Shown here: in pieces, positions 25,972-33,839 of the stretch | Position numbering within the stretch: the stretch's first letter is position 1 | Layout of the letters: every line of letters begins with the position of its first letter | Source of the DNA: JANNMJ01 sp031397815 | GTDB taxonomy: Bacteria > Bacteroidota > Bacteroidia > Cytophagales > Hymenobacteraceae | Direction of reading: 5' to 3' | Assembly: GCA_031397815.1 (NCBI GenBank) | Contig: JANNMJ010000058.1 | Coordinates: forward strand, 1 to 61,290 | DNA: 61,290 bases | The notes under the pieces: model-generated | What the model saw: the letters and a program-made list of their open reading frames with translations, nothing else | Told to the model about the DNA's origin: nothing | Databases searched by the model: none | Program-made: the position numbers and the translations under genes

Positions 25972-28743
25972 CTACTGCACCACCAGTCGGCGGCTCACGG
26001 TGGCGCCGTCGGGCAGGGTTAGCTGCACCCCATACACGCCCGGCGTCAGGCCGTTGGTGCTGACCGGGTGCTGCCACGCCCCAGCGGGCGCCGTTGCGCT
26101 CGTACGGCGCACTTCCCGGCCAAGCGCATCGGTGAGGCGCACCTGCACGGTGCCCGCCGTGGGCAAGTCAGCGGTGAGTAGGGTGCGCTCGGTAGCGGGG
26201 TTGGGGTAAATGCTGAGGGCGGTGGCGGAAGTCGCGGCCACCAACCCGTTCGGGATTTGCACGAAAGTCGTGACCTGATTCGTCGCGACGGCGGCGTTGT
26301 AATCGAACGTGATGTGGGCGGTGTTCGGGATGAGCGAGCCGGGGACAAGCGCGCTATTCGGGGCCACCTGAAACCGCACGTACCCCATCGAGCGCACCAC
26401 GTCAACGCCCTGATGCGGCAGCGCGATATTGATGAACCGCACCGTCAGATGCCCTTGCGCATCGAGCGCCCAGCGGCAGTTGTGCGATTGGCCCACCAGC
26501 TCCAGCGTGTTCAAGTCGAGCAGATTAGCGGGCAGCGAGTCGTGCAGCACCACCGCGAACGCCGTATCGTTCCCCATATTCTGAAACCGAATCGTATAGT
26601 CGAGCAGCGTGCCGGCCGCTACCTGCGCGGGCGTCAGCGAGGTGTAATTGACGGTTAGGTCGTTGGGGTCGAAAGAACCGCGAATGATTTGCGGCACCCA
26701 CAGTGTATCGAACCGCGAAATCTGACCTTGCGGGTCGAAAACCGCCTGCAATACCCGTGATACCAGCGTATCGCCGAGGGCTACGCTCAGCGGCACGCTG
26801 AAGCTCAGGGTAAAATGGCGGCTCTCGAACGGTGCCAGCGACGGCACGAGCCACCCGAACGTCTGACCGGCAACAGTCGGCGCGGGCTGCCCGCTGATGA
26901 ATTGCACCCGCGAATCGAGCGTCACCGAAACCGGAATCTGCCGCAGCGTCACGGTGCCGATATTCTCCACTTGCACGCCGTACCGAACCGGCAGCCCGCG
27001 CCGGGCCGGGGTGTAGGGCGTGAGTGTTACCCGCAGGTCGGGCTGCCCGGGAATCGGTGCCAACCCGAAATTCAGCCCACCAACGGTGCTGCCATACCCC
27101 GTGAATGTCCCCTGATAATGGCCGCCGGGCGGCGTGGTCAGGCGGTAATGCACGGGCGTCCGTTGCAGCCTCACGTCATACGGCCCCAAGCCGGTTTGCA
27201 GCACAAATGAATTTCCATTACGCGGCTCATACGTGGTGCCGGGACCAGCAAAAACCGGCACGGTGCGGCCAAATCCTGTTTCGCCCGCATCGAGGACGCC
27301 ATCACCGTCGGCATCCAGAAAAACCTTTCCCGTCAGCTGATTCAAGCGCGGGCTGACGCGCCCCAATACATCGAAATAGTTGCCCTCCAGCCGAAATCCG
27401 TTGATGGTCACCACGCTGTCGGCGCCGCCGTAGATGTAGAGGTTACGGGCCGCGTCGATTTTCATCGTTACGGCGTAAAACTTCCAGCTTTCGCGCGGCG
27501 GATACAGGGTCGCCCACCGCACAGTGCCGTTGGGCGCAAAACAATTGACCGTCATTCCGGTGCTCGTGACGTAAATATTATCACTGGCATCGGTGCAGAG
27601 GGGGCCAATATCCCAATCATTATAGCGGTCAATCGTCCATTGGTAGCTGCCACTGCCGCTGAATTTCATGATGCCCGTCGGTCCCGCCACGATGTGCCCA
27701 TCCAAGGTCATCGCATTACCATTGAAATAGCTGGCAAGCCCGGCCACAATACTCCCCTGCGTGTCAATGGCGACGTGATACGCCGCCTGCGCGCCTCGGT
27801 CGTGCCCCTGCTTGGCCCACACCAGATTGCCTTGGCGGTCATATTTCGCCACAAAGGCATCGGTAAAGCCCGTGAAGCCGTTGATATTAGCAGTGTCGCC
27901 AATCAGCGACTGGCCCGGCGCTACGATCAGCGTATCGGCAAAACTGCCCGCAATGACCAGATTGCCCGCGCCGTCGGTCGCGGCGTCGAGAATCACGCGG
28001 TCGTAGTAGGCAGGCGGACGAATATGCTGGCCTTTCAGCTGCCGCACCCACTGAAACTGACCACCGGCGGTCATTCGGGCAATAAAAGGGTCGTAGGTAT
28101 TGCGCTTAATCAGCGGCAGGTTTCCGATGGAATCAGTCAGGTTCGCGTGGCCGATTAACAGGCAGTCGCCGGAGTTATCCGGTACGAGCTGGATGATGCC
28201 TAATCGCGAGCCGCCACTGTTGCCAAGCTGATTATTTATCTGCCGTAACCACCGGCAATTTCCGGTTTGTGCGTCCAGATTAGCCACAAAGCTGCCATCC
28301 CGAGTCAGCGTAAACGCGTCTAAATGAAACTCGCCTACCGAATACCCCGATAAAAACAGGTTGCCGAGCGTGTCAAGCGCCAGTGCCAAGCTATTCGCGT
28401 AGCCATTCGGCGTAAGGGTGCGGCCACTGCTTTGCGTAAGCCAGATGGGCGTATTGGCGCTGTCGAGCTTGACAATAAAAACCTGCTCCTCAAACCCCGC
28501 GGTCGTGTTGATGGTGAACGCGCCAATCGTCAGCGAACCGCTGAAATAGCCCGCCAAGTAGGAATTGCCGTCGCGGTCGACGGCTAATCGGTTCCCTACG
28601 CCATCCGTCGGGGCGTGCTGGTCACTCAGCTTCCGCAACCAATCGACCCGCTGGGCGGTGGCGGTTAAGGAAGGCACCGCCAGTAAGACGGCGAGCAGGC
28701 TAAGCCCGCGAAACGCTTTCAAAAATCGAAAAAGAAAAGTCAT
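25972..28743 (-). CDS. T9SS-exported repeat protein C (module C)
   Basis: This 923-aa secreted protein has a signal peptide (GLSLLAVLLAVPSLTATAQ) and SBBP-like repeats (DRDGNSYLAGYF, DTLGNLFLSGY, DGAGNLVIAGSF, DASDNIYVTSTG). An SdrD-B-like loop (DADGDGVLDAGETGFGR), DUF11-like domains (DPNDLTVNYTSLTPAQV, LDYTIRFQNMGNDTAF) and a T9SS domain ending GATVSRRLVVQ follow. It lies 205 bp after barrel C, with nested palindromes between them. It has its own copy of the ECF-like motif 53 bp upstream (28797-28825), so it is a candidate direct target of the sigma factor. Confidence 0.87.
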   Translation of the reverse strand: MTFLFRFLKAFRGLSLLAVLLAVPSLTATAQRVDWLRKLSDQHAPTDGVGNRLAVDRDGNSYLAGYFSGSLTIGAFTINTTAGFEEQVFIVKLDSANTPIWLTQSSGRTLTPNGYANSLALALDTLGNLFLSGYSVGEFHLDAFTLTRDGSFVANLDAQTGNCRWLRQINNQLGNSGGSRLGIIQLVPDNSGDCLLIGHANLTDSIGNLPLIKRNTYDPFIARMTAGGQFQWVRQLKGQHIRPPAYYDRVILDAATDGAGNLVIAGSFADTLIVAPGQSLIGDTANINGFTGFTDAFVAKYDRQGNLVWAKQGHDRGAQAAYHVAIDTQGSIVAGLASYFNGNAMTLDGHIVAGPTGIMKFSGSGSYQWTIDRYNDWDIGPLCTDASDNIYVTSTGMTVNCFAPNGTVRWATLYPPRESWKFYAVTMKIDAARNLYIYGGADSVVTINGFRLEGNYFDVLGRVSPRLNQLTGKVFLDADGDGVLDAGETGFGRTVPVFAGPGTTYEPRNGNSFVLQTGLGPYDVRLQRTPVHYRLTTPPGGHYQGTFTGYGSTVGGLNFGLAPIPGQPDLRVTLTPYTPARRGLPVRYGVQVENIGTVTLRQIPVSVTLDSRVQFISGQPAPTVAGQTFGWLVPSLAPFESRHFTLSFSVPLSVALGDTLVSRVLQAVFDPQGQISRFDTLWVPQIIRGSFDPNDLTVNYTSLTPAQVAAGTLLDYTIRFQNMGNDTAFAVVLHDSLPANLLDLNTLELVGQSHNCRWALDAQGHLTVRFINIALPHQGVDVVRSMGYVRFQVAPNSALVPGSLIPNTAHITFDYNAAVATNQVTTFVQIPNGLVAATSATALSIYPNPATERTLLTADLPTAGTVQVRLTDALGREVRRTSATAPAGAWQHPVSTNGLTPGVYGVQLTLPDGATVSRRLVVQ

Positions 28744-28796
28744 GTCGTTGGAAGGGGGATGAGGAAAGGAAAAGCTTGAAAGGAGGCTTTCACTGG

Positions 28797-28825
28797 TAAG
28801 ACGTAGCGTGTGTTATTATTCCTAC
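28797..28825 (-). promoter_or_regulatory. Putative ECF promoter upstream of T9SS gene C
   Basis: GTAGGA (28820-28825), 17 bp and GTCTTA (28797-28802) on the minus strand, 53 bp before the T9SS C start. The left box is identical to that of sigma C, and the spacing matches all three sigma promoters. This ties the T9SS gene to the sigma circuit. Confidence 0.6.
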
Positions 28826-28839
28826 TATCGAATCCCGAT

Positions 28840-28946
28840 TTTTTTCGCACAGAGTTTTTAAAGAGAGTTGCACAAAGTTTCACAGAGTTTTCAATTAGCT
28901 CTGTGAAACTCCTTTAACTCAATCATTAACTCTGTGCGAAAAAAAT
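28840..28946. repeat. Nested palindromes between barrel C and T9SS C
   Basis: Outer arms ttttttcgcacagagtt and its complement (ending at 28946) enclose inner arms gtttcacagag (28877-28887) and ctctgtgaaact (28899-28910). The A/T-rich ends give T runs on both strands. It may work as a terminator for the sigma C/barrel C pair, or be a dispersed cruciform element. It is much more AT-rich than its surroundings. Confidence 0.75.
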
Positions 28947-28948
28947 AG

Positions 28949-30673
28949 TCAAAAAGAATACCTCACCCCCAGCTGCAACCCCGTCGCAAGAGGCCGCTGC
29001 CCGAGCTGCGTACTCGGCTTATAAATAGACCGCGCCTGCCACCGCACCGCCGGCGCCAAGCTCGCCGACCACCGCTCGGTGAGGGCATAATTGACGGCAA
29101 TGGCGCCCGTAACCGCCACATTGAGCGGCCGGAATGGCCCGGCAGCCGCGCTCACACGCTGCGTTCGGTACGAGTGCCCGTCGTCGGTCACGAGCTGGGT
29201 GCCGCCGAGGAACCATTGCAGCTGCGCGCCGACCGCCACATCGGCCCACCAGCGCGGCGCCGTCGGCGAGGAGGCCCAGTCTTGGGCGCGGCCCAGTCGG
29301 TAGCGCACCATGAGCGGGAGCGTCAGGAAACGATAGTTGGGCCGCAGCGTGCGCGCCGTAACGGTCTCGGCTTTGGAGATGATGGGCGTGGTGATGCGGG
29401 TATGCGTGGTATCGTAGCCGGTGACCGTGTTGCGCGTCCAGACCGTATCAGGGCGTGGCACTAGGACGGTGTCGAACCCGATAATCTGGAAATTGCTGTT
29501 GTAGCGCGGCGAGAGCGTCGGGTCGTATACCGTCCGGATGGAGTACGCGTAGGTGATAACCGTCGACGTACTCACGCTCATCGAATCAGTCGTGACGAGC
29601 TGCGTGGTGAATTGCGTGCGCCGGTCGGTGAAGCGCAGCTCGGCGCCGGTGGTGCTCAGGCCCGCGCCCGCCCCCACGCTCCAGCGCGGCGTGAGGCGGT
29701 ATTCGGCCATTACGGCCGCGTTGTACCCGCCGCGTCCTTGCTCGTGCGTCCGCCGCAGGGCAGCCAGCGTATCAGCCGCCGGGGCATTCAGCCCAAAGAA
29801 ATTCCGCTCCGGCGCGAACGAGAGCGCCACCGACCAACGGTTTTTCAGCGGGGCCACGGGCGTCGAATCAACCGTCGCCACGGCCGTCGTTTCGGCCACC
29901 GGCGCCAGTGCGAGGAGCAAAGAATCCGTCCGAAGCTGCAATCTGACCAGTGCGGCCCGCTGCATCAGCAAAGCATCGCGCCGCCGCACACGGGCGGTAA
30001 GGGTCGAATCGGTGGCCAGAACCCCCAACGTCTGCTCGGTACCCACAAGCGGCAGCAGCACAGTCGGAATAACCGGCGTTTTGGGGTCTGACCCCAAACG
30101 GAGTGAGTCGAACCCAGTCGGGAGAGGGTCTGACCCAGAAAATCCTTTGTCTGACCCAGACGCTCCGCCCAAATAGGACGGCGTTTTGGGGTTCGACCCA
30201 GAAGCTGCGCCCAAATAGGACCGCCCGCCGCCCTTTTGGGGCCGCGCTCCGCCCAAATAGGGCGGCGGTTTGACATCTGACCCAGAAGTTTCTCCCAAAG
30301 AGGGCCGCGCTCCGCCCAAATTGGGCGCCGTTTTGAGGTCGGAGGCCAAATCGCCGCCCTTTTTGGGCAGCGCTTGGGCCAACGTGGTTCGGGCAGTGTC
30401 TTTTTTCGTCGACCAGAACGTCGGTTTCGTCGGCAGAAGCGCCCACATCAGCAGCATTCCGATCATCAGACCGGCAAAACCGGCCAGCCACGGCGCCCGC
30501 CGGGGTATAGTGGTGCTGACTGGGGGCCGCATACCGGCTTCCACGCCAGCCCAGAGGTGGGGCGGCGGGGGCGGCACCGTGCCGGGCGGGGCGCTCATGA
30601 AGTCAAAGGCCTCCCGGAGGCGTTCGTCGAGGGGCGATTCGGAAGCGTCGGGGCGGTTAGCGGGCGTGCTCAT
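28949..30673 (-). CDS. Transmembrane/outer-membrane barrel protein C, putative anti-sigma
   Basis: This 574-aa protein is the longest of the three. An N-terminal cytoplasmic-like part (1-59) contains LDERLREAFDF and HLWAGVEAGM. A membrane helix spans about 60-81 (APWLAGFAGLMIGMLLMWALL, almost identical to barrel A). The linker 88-200 is rich in Gly, Ser, Pro and Asp, with recurring YLGGA and SGSDP units. The conserved IPTVLLPLVGTEQT and RRRDALLMQRAALVRLQL segments precede a barrel from ~278 to GVRYSF. The start overlaps the sigma C stop by 4 bp. No cleavable signal peptide is seen, so the N-terminus probably stays in the cytoplasm. The anti-sigma role is inferred. Confidence 0.7.
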   Translation of the reverse strand: MSTPANRPDASESPLDERLREAFDFMSAPPGTVPPPPPHLWAGVEAGMRPPVSTTIPRRAPWLAGFAGLMIGMLLMWALLPTKPTFWSTKKDTARTTLAQALPKKGGDLASDLKTAPNLGGARPSLGETSGSDVKPPPYLGGARPQKGGGRSYLGAASGSNPKTPSYLGGASGSDKGFSGSDPLPTGFDSLRLGSDPKTPVIPTVLLPLVGTEQTLGVLATDSTLTARVRRRDALLMQRAALVRLQLRTDSLLLALAPVAETTAVATVDSTPVAPLKNRWSVALSFAPERNFFGLNAPAADTLAALRRTHEQGRGGYNAAVMAEYRLTPRWSVGAGAGLSTTGAELRFTDRRTQFTTQLVTTDSMSVSTSTVITYAYSIRTVYDPTLSPRYNSNFQIIGFDTVLVPRPDTVWTRNTVTGYDTTHTRITTPIISKAETVTARTLRPNYRFLTLPLMVRYRLGRAQDWASSPTAPRWWADVAVGAQLQWFLGGTQLVTDDGHSYRTQRVSAAAGPFRPLNVAVTGAIAVNYALTERWSASLAPAVRWQARSIYKPSTQLGQRPLATGLQLGVRYSF

Positions 30674-31359
30674 TGAAACAGGAGCGTGGTCAGGGGATGA
30701 AAAGGAAGGGGACGGTAATCGTCGGCCGTCGGCGATGCCGATGCGGCCGATGACGATGTACCCGGTGGCGCCGGTCGCTTCTGCCGATTGGCTTCCGCCA
30801 CCAGCAGCGCCAACCGTTGCCGGGCGCGGGCGAGCTGCGCACTCGATGCGCTCTCGCCGATGCCGAGCACCTGCGCGATTTCGGCGTGCGAATAGCCCTC
30901 CACCGTGTACAGCAGCAGCACCAGCCGACAGCCATCGGGGAGCCGCTCGATGAGCGCCCGCACTTCTTCAAGCGTCAGCTGCTCCACCGCCGAAGCCTCG
31001 GGCGTGGGCATGTGCTGCGCGACTTCCAGCTCGAACGTCGGGCGACGGGCGCGGCGCTGCCGCCACGCGTCCAGCGCCGTCCGGACCACAATCTGCCGCA
31101 CCCAGCCCGCAAACGCGCTATCGACGCGTTGCGTCGGCAAATGCTCGAAGACCTTGATGAAGGCCTCCTGCAAGGCGTCTTCGGCGTCCGCCGTGGTGGG
31201 GGCGTATTGCCGCGCCAGCGCGAGCATCGGCCCGGCGAAGCGCTCGTACAGCAGCCGCTGCGCCGCCGGCTCATGCCGACGGCACCGGGCCAGCAGATCG
31301 GCCAAAGCCAGCGCTGAAAAGGACGGTGATGAGGAGGAAGGAGAGGAGGGCGCCGGCAT
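30670..31359 (-). CDS. ECF-type RNA polymerase sigma factor C
   Basis: This 229-aa sigma factor has region 2 (LADLLARCRRHEPAAQRLLYE, DAEDALQEAFIKVFEHL, GWVRQIVVRTALD) and region 4 (LPDGCRLVLLLYTVEGYSHAE, IAQVLGIGESASSAQLARAR). I start at MPAPSSPSSSSPS; the open frame extends seven codons further only with a TTG. The Ser-rich N-terminus resembles sigma A. The stop overlaps the barrel C start by 4 bp. It is the first gene of the 20-kb block and is divergent from the gamma-carbonic anhydrase gene. Confidence 0.9.
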   Translation of the reverse strand: MPAPSSPSSSSPSFSALALADLLARCRRHEPAAQRLLYERFAGPMLALARQYAPTTADAEDALQEAFIKVFEHLPTQRVDSAFAGWVRQIVVRTALDAWRQRRARRPTFELEVAQHMPTPEASAVEQLTLEEVRALIERLPDGCRLVLLLYTVEGYSHAEIAQVLGIGESASSAQLARARQRLALLVAEANRQKRPAPPGTSSSAASASPTADDYRPLPFHPLTTLLFQ

Positions 31360-31400
31360 CAGAAGGAAAGCTACGGGCAATTCCGAGGGAGAAGTACCCG

Positions 31401-31429
31401 CAAGACGGATGCAACCGTCAATTTCCTAC
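31401..31429 (-). promoter_or_regulatory. Putative ECF promoter upstream of sigma C
   Basis: GTAGGA (31424-31429), 17 bp and GTCTTG (31401-31406) on the minus strand, 42 bp before the sigma C start. It shares spacing and core bases with the motifs at 17097, 25778 and 28797. Confidence 0.6.
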
Positions 31430-31495
31430 CTTGCCGCTGAAATTTATTTTCGAGCGGCGAGTTTTTTCTTTCTTCGAATATTTTACCTTTCCCCC

Positions 31496-32017
31496 ATGCT
31501 TCTCCCGGTTCACGGTATTTATCCGCAATTCGGCCCCGGCGGCTGGCTTGCGCCCAACGCTACCATTATCGGCGATGTGGTGATGGGGCGCAGCTGCACC
31601 GTGTGGTTTACGGCTGTGGTGCGCGGCGACGTTCACCGCATCCGCATCGGCGATGACACGAATATTCAGGACGGCGCCGTGCTGCACTGCACGTACCAAA
31701 AAGCGCCGCTCACCATCGGCAGCCGTGTGAGCATCGGGCACCGCGCTATCGTCCACGGCTGTACGGTGGCCGATGATGTGCTCATCGGAATGGGCGCCAT
31801 CGTGATGGACCACGCGCACGTCGGGGCGGGCTGCATCGTGGCGGCCGGGGCGGTAGTCCTCGAAAATCAGGTCTGCGAGCCGGGGTTTTTATACGCCGGA
31901 ATTCCCGCCAAAAAAATCAAGCCCGTCACCGACGAGCAGCGCGCGATGATTGCCCGGACGGCTACTAATTACCAGACGTACGCGGGTTGGCTTGAGGCGC
32001 CGGAGACGTTGAGTTAG
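31496..32017 (+). CDS. Gamma-class carbonic anhydrase family protein
   Basis: This 173-aa left-handed beta-helix protein is built of hexapeptide repeats. Probable zinc ligands are His64 (DGAVLHCTY), His82 (SIGHRAIVHG) and His87. The tail GIPAKKIKPVTDEQRAMI is typical of the YrdA/PaaY branch of this family. It acts as a cytosolic trimer in relatives. I start at MLLPVHGIYPQFG; nearly 200 further upstream codons are open only because of antisense overlap with sigma C. Many members lack proven carbonic anhydrase activity. Confidence 0.9.
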   Translation: MLLPVHGIYPQFGPGGWLAPNATIIGDVVMGRSCTVWFTAVVRGDVHRIRIGDDTNIQDGAVLHCTYQKAPLTIGSRVSIGHRAIVHGCTVADDVLIGMGAIVMDHAHVGAGCIVAAGAVVLENQVCEPGFLYAGIPAKKIKPVTDEQRAMIARTATNYQTYAGWLEAPETLS

Positions 32018-32046
32018 GTGCGGTAGCGCAGCCGCGTGGCTGTAAC

Positions 32047-32175
32047 CGCGTTCCCCACCCCGCCCCTTCGGGGCACCCCTCCCCCTCCGGGGTTGGGGAA
32101 TCTGCTATGCCTGCGCTGTTCTAACGAACTCCCCGCCCCGGAGGGGAGGGGTGGCCCGCAGGGCCGGGGTGGGGG
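32047..32175. repeat. REP/MITE-like inverted element, copy 1
   Basis: GC-rich arms (ccccaccccgccccttcggg on the left, aggggtggcccgcagggccg on the right) flank a short unique core. A second copy with the same arms and the same flanking cgcgttcccc/ggggaacgcg motif lies at 45775-45905, so this is a dispersed palindromic element. It sits between convergent genes and could also serve as a terminator. Confidence 0.75.
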
Positions 32176-32241
32176 GACACCCCAATCGGCCCCGCACCGC
32201 CGTGCGTCTTATTAGCCGCTATCTGAGGAGCAAGCGAATGA

Positions 32242-33555
32242 TTATTCTTCCTCAACCCGCTTTTCTTCCCGCACCGTCAGTTGCACGATCTCGACGTTCC
32301 GTTGCGAGCGCTGCAAGACGCGGAACTCGTAATCGTCGTTCTGCGCGAGGTCATTCACTTCGGGAATGCCTTCGTAGAGCAGGTGCAAATACCCGCCAAC
32401 CGTTTCATAGCTCTCCGATTCGGGGAGCGGGAGCGGAAGGGAGTCGTTCGCATCAGGAATCGCGAGGGAGGCATCGACGCGGAACTCGTACGGCGACGTT
32501 TGCTCGACCTGCGAGACCTCGTTGTCATACTCGTCCTGAATCTCGCCGACCAGCTCTTCCACCACGTCTTCCATCGTCACCAGCCCACTCACGCCACCAA
32601 ACTCGTCGGTAACGATGGCCATATGGAGGTGACGGCTCTGGAACTGCTTGAGGAGCGTGTGAATCTTAATCGTTTCCGGGACGAAATACGCCGGACGGAT
32701 GATTTGGCTCAGCACCACCGGCTCTTCCTGCCGCCGGGCTTTCGCGAGCAAATCCTTCACGTACAGAATCCCGACGATGTTATCGATGACCTCATCGTAC
32801 ACCGGCACCCGCGAAAAACCTTCGTCGAGGAGTTTGCTGAGGGCTTCATCTTCGGAAAGCGTCACGGGAATGGCGGCGATCTTGGTGCGCGGCACCATAA
32901 TCTGCTTCACCATCCGGTCGTTGAACTCGAAAACGTTCTCGATCAGCGCGTGCTCGTCGTTGTGCAGCTCGCCGGAGGTCATACTTTGCTCTAAAATCAG
33001 GCGCAGCTCATCAGCCGAGTGGGCTTCGAGATGCGGCACGGCTTTCAGGCCGAACATCCGCAGAATCAGCCCCGAAAGGCCGTTCAACACCCAGATAAAC
33101 GGCTTGAAGACGAGGTAAAAAACCTGCATCGGCACCGCCACGGCCATCGAGGTGCGCTCGGGCTGTTGAATCGCGAGCGATTTCGGCGCCAGCTCCCCGA
33201 ACGTGATGTGCAGCACCGTGATGACGGCGAACGCAATCGGGAATGAAATCTTGTGCGCGAGGACCGGATCGGCGGCTACGCCCATCGCGTGCATTGCCGC
33301 CAGCACCATCTCGGAAACCACATTTTCGCCAATCCAGCCCAACCCCAGCGATGCCAGGGTGATACCGAGCTGCGTCGCCGATAGATAGGCGTCGAGGTTG
33401 TTGAGCATGTTGTGCGTCAGCCGGGCAATCTTGTTGCCGCTCTGAGCACGCAGCTCAATCTGGGAAGCGCGCACTTTAACGAGTGCGAATTCGGCCGCTA
33501 CAAAAAAACCATTCAGCGCGACCAGCAGAATGGTCAGGAGTATACTACCAATCAT
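32242..33555 (-). CDS. CNNM/CorC-like transporter family protein (DUF21, CBS, CorC_HlyC)
   Basis: This 437-aa inner-membrane protein has an N-terminal DUF21 region of three to four membrane segments (LLTILLVALNGFFVAAEFAL, QLGITLASLGLGWIGE, FAVITVLHITFGELAPKSLA). A CBS pair (MVKQIMVPRTKIAAIP to VVLSQIIRPAYFVPETI) and a C-terminal CorC_HlyC domain (EFRVDASLAIPDAND, YETVGGYLHLL) follow. Family members are linked to magnesium/cobalt efflux; older annotations call them hemolysins. I start at MIGSILLTILL. Confidence 0.88.
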   Translation of the reverse strand: MIGSILLTILLVALNGFFVAAEFALVKVRASQIELRAQSGNKIARLTHNMLNNLDAYLSATQLGITLASLGLGWIGENVVSEMVLAAMHAMGVAADPVLAHKISFPIAFAVITVLHITFGELAPKSLAIQQPERTSMAVAVPMQVFYLVFKPFIWVLNGLSGLILRMFGLKAVPHLEAHSADELRLILEQSMTSGELHNDEHALIENVFEFNDRMVKQIMVPRTKIAAIPVTLSEDEALSKLLDEGFSRVPVYDEVIDNIVGILYVKDLLAKARRQEEPVVLSQIIRPAYFVPETIKIHTLLKQFQSRHLHMAIVTDEFGGVSGLVTMEDVVEELVGEIQDEYDNEVSQVEQTSPYEFRVDASLAIPDANDSLPLPLPESESYETVGGYLHLLYEGIPEVNDLAQNDDYEFRVLQRSQRNVEIVQLTVREEKRVEEE

Positions 33556-33839
33556 TGAAGTGACCAACCGGGGCAATGCGCGCACCCGGCGGTCGGAAGG
33601 GGGGATTACGGTAGCAAAGTACGGGACTAAACCGACTTCGGGTGCGTTCCCTTCCCGCTAATCCGTAAGGAACATCGCCGATGACCGTCAACTTCCGCGC
33701 AAACGGTCGTCATTTTCCCGCCTTCCTTGGCCCACGGAACGCACTTCCATTGCCCGTTGTCGCGCACGTACTTTTGAGGTCTGCAATTCGTTCGTCAATG
33801 CTTTTGTTGATGTTCTCGCTGCGCTATCGTTAGCTTCTG

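Noticed and set aside
30905..31495. Long N-terminal extension of the gamma-carbonic anhydrase frame
   Set aside because: It overlaps the sigma C gene on the other strand and has no family likeness; the ATG at 31496 gives the normal length.
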